Origin: Erysipelotrichales bacterium
Lineage (GTDB): Bacteria > Bacillota_I > Bacilli_A > Erysipelotrichales > Erysipelotrichaceae
Reading direction: 5' to 3'
DNA length: 53,444 bases
Assembly (NCBI GenBank): GCA_910576855.1
Contig: CAJTJP010000022.1
Span: forward strand, 1-53,444
Each line of letters opens with the position of its first letter. Within the stretch, counting starts at the first letter, position 1. Shown one piece after another: positions 49,701 through 53,444 of the stretch. The notes below the pieces were generated by a model, which saw nothing but the letters and a program-made list of their open reading frames with translations, did not search any database and had not been told where the DNA came from. The position numbers were made by a program, and so were the translations under genes.

Positions 49701-49992
49701 CAGGTGATGTAATTACCGGCAAACCACTATTAGCTGCAAAAAGATTCATCTCATCTTCTATCGGCTTACTGCTCATCAATACATAGCTTCCGTTGTTATC
49801 GTTATTTCCGATATCCCATACAATTTCTTTTCCGTTATAAGAGCCTAATACAACCTTTGAGCCTTTAGGTAATGTAAATGCAGGTGCTGATTGCGCATTT
49901 AGGAAAGACAGCATATATTCTTTTCCGTACATATAGCCTAAGGTTAAACTAGTGATTAAGCAAAGCATCATCATTAGTACTTTTTTATTCAT
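43792..49992 (-). CDS. giant cell-surface protein with cadherin/Ig-like, MBG and DxDGDG repeats
   Basis: A 2,066-residue exported protein. Signal peptide: residues 1-33 (KKVLMMMLCLITSLTLGY core). Residues 35-330 are a unique domain; about 330-1,450 hold a string of Ig-like/cadherin-like repeats (TYTLPSGQGNNGSFYIDSSG; Big-type YETATTPTG and YEAAATTKTI ends); an MBG-like domain lies near 1,460-1,560 (ITFTYKDEEVYVGEAFPQFS ... YEIKVESGTLTI). Residues about 1,720-2,000 contain a dozen DxDGDGxPDxNI units, a calcium-binding pattern like thrombospondin type 3/dockerin loops. The C-terminus is GGANTGDNT, a hydrophobic helix and RRKKEN: a sorting-signal shape without LPxTG. It is probably an adhesin. 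No partner gene follows. Confidence 0.88.
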   Translation of the reverse strand: MNKKVLMMMLCLITSLTLGYMYGKEYMLSFLNAQSAPAFTLPKGSKVVLGSYNGKEIVWDIGNNDNNGSYVLMSSKPIEDEMNLFAANSGLPVITSPAALADRENAILKIRSDLHPYCPVTPIKNKINQISLNRNDAFILIRIPFLPSVYDVKNGGNLGLSLSDRAYSSSITYWIEGYLKGLYLGSAVYMSTYHNASQKPADFSFDDRDVRDFDTGEIIPRSENIMWSECQITVYQDTFAIRPFAMVDKTKIMFAANTSYTDGSWHNYKIDTVNLNKNNELNPNKLRIQSSLTASLQDIKRNSQSTSKVMKNSSVDLSVTANTGINAHISVIMYNETGTDIQYYKMLEATKNGTNDYTLDLTGIPVGKYQVAVINEEYDASSNLPVESSAISDLMPLEIVEPHKITYTQTPQSGASAGNDYEFSKNVNAGQAVGKVTANPLGVTPLVYDLIGDGDNSYQNFEIDGLDANNASSNTPLNVKIKSNAPDLVNGGLKAGNYKFCITAVDANGDPVDTSGNPTEKVCTSFDVKKTKSTISFDTDDQGTIYVSGSTTGTTNHGEHATHTNGDITDDDVNIEYSFVSGNSSIISSGLPFTSVNAGDNATIVFAANATGSIVIQAKVPETDNYEAAATTKTIILQLELYANYIEDKANITAGSSGAKPPASYTQSNRIGHIDASGGTAPFTYTLPSGQGNNGSFYIDSSGNVYVNTSVGANGLTPGSYTIVAEVKDNTSPTKQTTTVTKTITIGAASLSGAGWENPDSPGNALGSNTYTITYDPTGEPNNGGTFNTKLIETTTGALANTVITYTLDPNPNAVISISGTSTVNVTIKKASSTSEKNTVKIKAHITGGIYGSTGVDTELIVNVDKYPQTIAFPDTNVLKLPVGGACVSVPASITSTYSKSGETIQYTSSNTNSNAPFTINAQGQVCPTSNASDAGSATLTGTLNGDDNYETATTPTGRVIQVYVPGNIVVTGSIDDGGTTGVTYTPDTNLKKALHTSANPNGGTAKRDVAVAQVSVSGSTFAKNTGNGTKNADANLFTVTPTGYITLNQDITASDLTNHGTGNRYYIQVDVTDSNHNTRTVDIIIVIENAQADFYFIDPITGAKLSLTDTYGTKNVPVYKKTYEPNGTIDVKTNIDSTYSEVTITESPGIDVDEDVIDHNNLNHFNILNASDPNAEYGSGGHAYVKACMSAQNGYAAQCIYAKVVIEKAEQSDFAFVNTPKWTIGKTPATIQPTYNGKLSQGDVLLSSSDNTIAEALAPINGQDQSFETKNKAGTATLTAISPEDRNYKSKTATTILETTERPPTSLTLYVPGMTYGDTNIEARISGGYKNGIPAYFYVDDTSILEIDSNPVNVRTSPPIKAIGSGQVIVKVCQTSEPFDPAVDDCNAIGGDYWEQIIIVKKKAITFTYKDEEVYVGEAFPQFSFQQPSANAFAFNDSIADFPIPKNTSAKKNGTAINNTNTTGSYDISGSYGANELSGNTKHYEIKVESGTLTIKQDKAQGNWYHLEDPNGNNVSADDWHNYIVDVVIDVVNASADAGVYDQISNTNTFSNVDKQRFTVTKEDDNKTDIYFRIDPNGTSPHKGAISEKIEDHVKIDMTKPKVVSITGYPVNDDGLSNLLNEITLGHYFKPGVQVEIKTDDPQPQSGKTVKVSGIKEVSYQVYELDGEGLMTSTTPIQEDTAVPGTNKVLSFKINNIGNYRVCATTVDNATNESTEKCSDLNIKKIDVDVDGDGKPDFNDPDGDGCPDLNIKWKDPNNPDKWIVINGDRDYDGIPDINIDSDGDGKPDLNIDTDKDGKPDLNLVILKKSDWKPNKCVKADIDNGILEEYCTGTSVEAAINIDTDDDGIPNINIDTDGDMKADFNISFDGENPFLNIGKVPEEWKPDKNYTYKKFSYDTMKDLEPLLNMGIIDDRYPSINVDTDGDGIPDLNIDTDGDGIPDVNIDGDGDGVPDINIDTDGDGIPDDKVMDITEWKPGIKVDGDVPYYTMDIKYKDPSDIDDETPTEPNKPKDDNSDTSVMGQYNPVTSMGGANTGDNTFTSLYFAITLCSLGNILFLLYRRKKEN
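44010..44830 (-). repeat. DNA encoding the DxDGDGxPDxNI calcium-binding units
   Basis: In-frame units of 36 bases (12 residues) recur, in runs of four (44,100-44,235) and three (44,590-44,690), separated by unique spacers containing a W-K-P motif (EWKPDK, DWKPNK, EWKPGI). The runs are almost identical between units at DNA level, suggesting expansion by slippage or recombination. Confidence 0.85.
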
Positions 49993-50302
49993 CTGACATC
50001 TTTCCTTTCTCTCACGACTGCTTTCGTAATTGTATATATCCTTTAATAAAAATCTGATTTGTCGTCAAACAAAACAAATTCCGTTAACTGCAGCTGTAAA
50101 GCCAGCCCTTCTCTCAGCTTCAACAGCATCTTGCTGTATATTAAAGAAAAGAGAATCTCATTAGATTGCTCAATATTCCTACTGCCCTACAAGCATGCTC
50201 CAAGAAGATTCTCTTTCGTTCAGAAAAATTTCATTTTTTTATAAAAATTAAAATATAACCTCATAATAAATGAATCACATATTAAATTCCATCAATTATC
50301 AA
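49993..50302. other. intergenic leader with large stem-loop
   Basis: No gene. AAAGAGAATCT (50148-50158) and AGATTCTCTTT (50206-50216) form an 11-pair stem around 47 bases; on the minus strand TTTTCTTT follows, so it may be the terminator of the sigma gene or a structured leader of the giant gene. The giant gene has a ribosome site GAAAGGAAAG before the ATG. Confidence 0.6.
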
Positions 50303-51352
50303 TCATTTAATTTCGTTCTCAAATACCTGTGCCCAGTTACTTTCCTTTAAACGTGCATAATAGATGCCGTTTTCAGCCTTTAATGCTTCATAAAGCGGAA
50401 GTGCCTCTGTGCGCTGTTGTTCGCTCAATGCCTCAATATCCTGTACACAAATATTCATTTTCAGCGTATAATAAGCCTCCTTGCCGCTGTTTACACTGAT
50501 GCCCCGATAATACAGCTGCGGAAATACACTTGTCTCATTTTGAACTGTCTGTGTACCGAAAGACTGATTTATTTCAAACAAAATCATACCTGCAGGAATG
50601 ATAATACCGGCTCCGCAGGCAATGAGCGATAACCTCATTGTCAGATTCATCGAGCTAAAACTATTCAAAAAGCGCTGAAGCCTTGACCTCTTCGGTTTTA
50701 CGGCTACACTTTGAAGCTGATCCGATAAGATCGCTGCCATTACACTGCCGCTGACACCCTCACGGAAATTCAGCTTGATTCCCTCACGATGCTCATAGGC
50801 CTCTACCTTTTTACGCAGTGTAGCTCTGCCTACCGACAATCTGCTTTTTATCGTTCCCTCAGGTACTTTCAACAGCTCGGCAATTTCCAAGGTCGTCATC
50901 TGCTGCATATAATACAGAATAATCGCATATTTTTGATCGTAAGGCAGCTCCTTGATAAAGCGATGCATGATATCACGATCATTGGTATATTTTAAGTTTG
51001 CTTCCGGCAGAAACTGTTCATTCTGTTCTAAAAATTCATTTAAGATATGATCCTGTTCGATATCAGTCAACGCATATTTATTTTTACGAAACAGCTTTTT
51101 ACATTTGGAATCAACGACACGATACAGCCATAAACGAAAATACTGCGGATTTTTCAAATCACATAGTGATCGTCTTACCTCCATAAAGGTTTCCTGTACG
51201 ACATCCTGCGCATCTGCATCATTTCTGCACATCTTATAGGCCACATAATACACAAGCCTGTAATAGCGCTGATACAATAACGCAAATGCTTCATCATCTT
51301 GTTGTGCCGCAAGTAATAATTCCTGCTCTGTCATTTTTTTATCATTTACCAT
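50303..51352 (-). CDS. ECF-type sigma factor with C-terminal membrane segment and outer domain
   Basis: A 349-residue protein. Region 2 (about 10-75: DEAFALLYQRYYRLVYYVAY, DADAQDVVQETFMEV) and region 4 (about 125-185: LPYDQKYAIILYYMQQMTTL, EIAELLKVPEGTIKSRLSVG) are those of an ECF sigma factor. It then has a basic linker, one transmembrane helix (about 240-260: LSLIACGAGIIIPAGMILFE) and some 90 residues that should be outside (YYTLKMNICVQDIEALSEQQ). Normal ECF factors are about 180 residues and are held by a separate membrane anti-sigma; here the anchor is on the same chain. Start ATG 51350-51352 with AGAGGTAA. It lies directly upstream of the giant surface gene. Confidence 0.85.
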   Translation of the reverse strand: MVNDKKMTEQELLLAAQQDDEAFALLYQRYYRLVYYVAYKMCRNDADAQDVVQETFMEVRRSLCDLKNPQYFRLWLYRVVDSKCKKLFRKNKYALTDIEQDHILNEFLEQNEQFLPEANLKYTNDRDIMHRFIKELPYDQKYAIILYYMQQMTTLEIAELLKVPEGTIKSRLSVGRATLRKKVEAYEHREGIKLNFREGVSGSVMAAILSDQLQSVAVKPKRSRLQRFLNSFSSMNLTMRLSLIACGAGIIIPAGMILFEINQSFGTQTVQNETSVFPQLYYRGISVNSGKEAYYTLKMNICVQDIEALSEQQRTEALPLYEALKAENGIYYARLKESNWAQVFENEIK

Positions 51353-51462
51353 AAGATTACCTCTTTTTTTAGAATAAAGCATTTTTTAAACAATGTCAAT
51401 ACAATTTTACAGATTCTGTTTAAATAAATATTGTAAATATATGTATTATTTCCTATAATTAA

Positions 51463-51488
51463 CAAAAAAACTTCGCTTTTGCGAAGTT
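51463..51488 (-). terminator. terminator after marR
   Basis: Minus strand AACTTCGC, loop AAAA, GCGAAGTT, then TTTTT; the marR stop codon is the first base triplet of the stem. Confidence 0.92.
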
Positions 51489-51930
51489 AATTTCCGTAAG
51501 ATTCTTTAAAAAATTCTGATACCTTAACCAGTGATTTTAATAATTCCTGCTCTTCTTCAATATCCAAATCATTGACTATTTTATCAATCATCTGTTTATG
51601 AAATTCATCATGTACACTTAAAACATCCTTGGCCTTGTCCGTAATCCTAAGTCGCACAATACGACGATCGCTTTCATCCTTGATACGCTCTACATAGCCC
51701 TTTTTCTCAAGTTTACTGACAGAAACTGTCAGTGTTCCTTGAGTAATCATCAAATACTTTGCTACTGCAGACATCATATTGGATTCGCTCTTTACGATTG
51801 CTTCCAAGATATGTACCTCAGTCATTGAAAGCGATACATGCTGATTCTGTAAATTGGCTTCTTCGATAGCCAAAATATTGTTGAACAAATTCACCAAAAG
51901 CTCATTCAATGTACGACGTGTATCGTTCAT
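51487..51930 (-). CDS. MarR-family regulator
   Basis: A 147-residue winged helix regulator. Recognition region: LTVSVSKLEKKGYVERIKD and ESDRRIVRLRITDKA (the wing with the DxRR motif); dimer helices at both ends. It starts 13 bases after the L20 stop codon and shares the ribosomal operon before a strong terminator, so it is probably cotranscribed with infC-rpmI-rplT. Its target is not evident from the neighbours. Confidence 0.9.
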   Translation of the reverse strand: MNDTRRTLNELLVNLFNNILAIEEANLQNQHVSLSMTEVHILEAIVKSESNMMSAVAKYLMITQGTLTVSVSKLEKKGYVERIKDESDRRIVRLRITDKAKDVLSVHDEFHKQMIDKIVNDLDIEEEQELLKSLVKVSEFFKESYGN

Positions 51931-51943
51931 GAAGAACTCCTAA

Positions 51944-52312
51944 TTAAGCGGCATCTTTTTCCAGTGCTTTTTTAGCTTTATCGCAGATCGTAGTGAAGCC
52001 TTTCGGATCCTGAATTGCGATTTCACTCAGCATTTTACGGTTTACAGCGATATTTGCTACCTTTAAACCGTGCATTAAAGTAGAATAAGTCATATCATTC
52101 ATTCTTGCGGCTGCATTGATACGTGCAATCCACAATTTACGCATATTGCTCTTTAAATCTTTACGATCGTTATAAGCATATTTCAAAGAGTGCATTACCT
52201 GCTCATGCGCTGTACGATATAACAGGTGCTTAGAACCAAAATAACCCTTTGCCAGCTTTAATACTTTTTTTCTTCTGCGGCGTGTAGTATAGCCACCTTT
52301 AACTCTTGCCAT
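51944..52312 (-). CDS. rplT: 50S ribosomal protein L20
   Basis: A 122-residue protein, [60 protein letters not shown]. It is essential for early 50S assembly and in Firmicutes represses its own operon through the infC leader. Third gene of the operon, 18 bases after rpmI. Confidence 0.98.
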   Translation of the reverse strand: MARVKGGYTTRRRRKKVLKLAKGYFGSKHLLYRTAHEQVMHSLKYAYNDRKDLKSNMRKLWIARINAAARMNDMTYSTLMHGLKVANIAVNRKMLSEIAIQDPKGFTTICDKAKKALEKDAA

Positions 52313-52330
52313 GTCTGTATTCCTCCTTCA

Positions 52331-52525
52331 CTATTTCTGCAGCATCATTTTGATACGCTTGTAATCTGTACTGTGTACTGTTGCAGACTTGCGTAAATGA
52401 CGCTTCTGTTTTTGAGTCTTTCCGTGGAAACGATGAGAAGTATACGCATGACTTCTTTTCAATTTACCGGAACCTGTTTTTTTAACACGTTTTGCTAATC
52501 CTCTATGGGTTTTCATCTTTGGCAT
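52331..52525 (-). CDS. rpmI: 50S ribosomal protein L35
   Basis: A 64-residue basic protein, [37 protein letters not shown], ending KRIKMMLQK. Typical length. It lies between infC and rplT, the conserved order. Confidence 0.98.
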   Translation of the reverse strand: MPKMKTHRGLAKRVKKTGSGKLKRSHAYTSHRFHGKTQKQKRHLRKSATVHSTDYKRIKMMLQK

Positions 52526-52547
52526 AACTTATAACCTCCTGTTTTCT

Positions 52548-53087
52548 TTATTTCTTCTTCGGTGCCAATACCGTTGACATTGTATTTCCTTCTAAGGAAG
52601 GACGCTTTTCAACATTCGCAATGTCAGCGATTTCCTCGATAAAGCTATTCATGATCTTTTTTCCGACCTCAAGGCGAGTAATCAGACGACCGCGAAAGCG
52701 CATATCTACCTTGACCTTCATGCCGTCCTCGATCCAATTACGGGCATGACGCATTTTTGTATCAAAATCATGCTTATCAATTACCGGTGATAAGCGAAGC
52801 GGCTTAATTTCAGTTACATGCTGCTTCTTTTTCGCTTCCTTTGCTTTTTTCTGCTGTTCAAAGCGATAACGACCGTAATCCAGTACCTTACATACCGGCG
52901 GGGTTGAATTGGGAGCAACGCATAACAGATCAAGCTCTTGATTGTATGCGATGTCAAGCGCTTCACGACGTAATTTGATCCCCAGTTTTGTGCCATCCTT
53001 ATCGATGACCATCACTTCCTTAAAACGAATTTTTTCGTTTACCAGATCGTCGTTTACATTGTTGGGAATAACTTTTTTATTTATAAT
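52548..53087 (-). CDS. infC: translation initiation factor IF-3 (ATT start)
   Basis: A 179-residue factor that prevents premature joining of 50S and checks the start codon. N-domain VNEKIRFKEVMVIDKDGTKL, linker of KAKEAKKKQ, C-domain VDMRFRGRLITRLEVGKKIM. I use ATT at 53085-53087 as start: GGAGG stands five bases upstream, and infC classically uses ATT for autoregulation since IF-3 rejects it. A longer frame starting at an ATG at 53162 would run through the leader terminator hairpin and is improbable. Confidence 0.95.
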   Translation of the reverse strand: MINKKVIPNNVNDDLVNEKIRFKEVMVIDKDGTKLGIKLRREALDIAYNQELDLLCVAPNSTPPVCKVLDYGRYRFEQQKKAKEAKKKQHVTEIKPLRLSPVIDKHDFDTKMRHARNWIEDGMKVKVDMRFRGRLITRLEVGKKIMNSFIEEIADIANVEKRPSLEGNTMSTVLAPKKK

Positions 53088-53109
53088 AGACACCTCCATT
53101 TGTTGCCGT

Positions 53110-53137
53110 AAAAAAAGCGGGTAACCATGCACCCGCT
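53110..53137 (-). terminator. attenuator terminator in the infC leader
   Basis: Minus strand AGCGGGT, loop GCATGGTT, ACCCGCT, then TTTTTT, 23 bases ahead of the infC start. Confidence 0.9.
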
Positions 53138-53234
53138 GAACCACTGATAAAGTACGTGTCATTGGCGTTTACCTATCCCCTACGGGAATCAGGTGAGAAG
53201 GTGCTTCTGCTTTCCATTCACTTTTTACCGAGTT
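53110..53234 (-). promoter_or_regulatory. L20-type ribosomal protein leader
   Basis: The transcribed leader contains AGAAGCACCTTCTCACC and GGTAAACGCCAATGACACG before the terminator, the arrangement of the Firmicutes infC/L20 leader RNA, in which excess L20 favours termination. The fold itself was not computed. Confidence 0.75.
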
Positions 53235-53263
53235 ATAATAACATATATTGATTTTATTGTCAA
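53235..53263 (-). promoter_or_regulatory. infC operon promoter
   Basis: TTGACA (53258-53263), 17 bases, TATTAT (53235-53240). Confidence 0.85.
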
Positions 53264-53444
53264 ATATTTTTATGTTTCATCTGTGGTTCCTGAAGTGAAA
53301 AGTTAGATTCCACTTCAAAGGGTAAAAAATGGAATTCAGTCTTTCAGTAAATTCTAGTTGAATTTACTCTTACATAATGGCATTGTTTATATGGCTGACA
53401 GCATCACTTTAGAAAGGCTGATTTTTTATGAATGCTATCTCAAA
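53264..53444. other. right edge, possible start of another gene or IS
   Basis: TGAAGTG and CACTTCA form a 7-base inverted repeat (about 53,290-53,317). A plus-strand ATG at 53,429 (MNAIS...) behind AGAAAGG may open a gene that runs off the window; an insertion sequence transposase is one possibility. Too short to call. Confidence 0.3.

Noticed and set aside
53085-53162. ATG start for infC at 53,162
   Set aside because: The extension would be encoded by the attenuator hairpin and leader, while the ATT behind GGAGG gives the typical IF-3 length.
1-53444. tRNA or rRNA genes
   Set aside because: None was recognised by eye in the intergenic stretches; a tRNA scan would be needed for certainty.

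Overview
The window looks like a chromosome segment of a low-GC Firmicute carrying a mobilizable element. The codon use, the infC-rpmI-rplT order, a ComK-type regulator, sucrose PTS genes and the style of the surface protein suggest an Erysipelotrichaceae-like gut bacterium; the family is my inference, the phylum is fairly secure.

Bases 1 to about 16,650 are the right part of a Tn4451/TnpX-type mobilizable element. It is more GC-rich than the rest in its backbone and almost entirely on the minus strand; its left end lies outside the window. Backbone: a full large serine recombinase, a truncated second one, two TnpV-like genes, two paralogous RecA-fold ATPases, two sigma-like genes, and two inverted-repeat-bounded cassettes in opposite orientation. 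Each cassette holds the decamer TAGTGTGTTA of MobV-type (pMV158/Tn4451) transfer origins. The matching MobV relaxase is reduced to its first 17 codons plus a tail. Cargo: (a) MerR regulator, short-chain dehydrogenase, XRE-DUF5680 regulator and SPL-type radical SAM protein; (b) a TetR-controlled acetolactate synthase (ilvB-ilvN) followed by a cysteine-rich KTR protein. Two diverged copies of a leader module (hairpin, 42-codon leader ORF, ATGA-coupled second ORF that reads through a terminator) lie behind the cargo modules. One copy is cut by a class C group II intron placed exactly after the terminator T-run. The right end interrupts an FAD/NAD(P) oxidoreductase gene.

Bases 16,650-35,000 are host chromosome: DUF6933-like protein, DEDDh exonuclease, YitT protein, LspA, an asparagine synthetase without the catalytic cysteine, a ToxN/AbiQ-family toxin, an ABC-2 exporter, ComK, RidA with a cysteine-rich tail, a CorC/HlyC-type CBS membrane protein with a tiny membrane ORF, and a LacI-regulated sucrose locus (scrR, scrA, scrB, scrK).

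Bases 35,000-53,444 hold a flavin reductase, a threonine aldolase, a four-gene cell-surface O-acylation cassette (SGNH hydrolase, anchored protein, MBOAT, DHHW/AlgJ-like), trmL-rdgB-B12 radical SAM, a 2,066-residue surface protein with DxDGDGxxD repeats, an ECF sigma factor fused to a membrane segment and outer domain, and the infC-rpmI-rplT-marR operon with its leader. The outermost right edge may be the beginning of another gene or insertion sequence.
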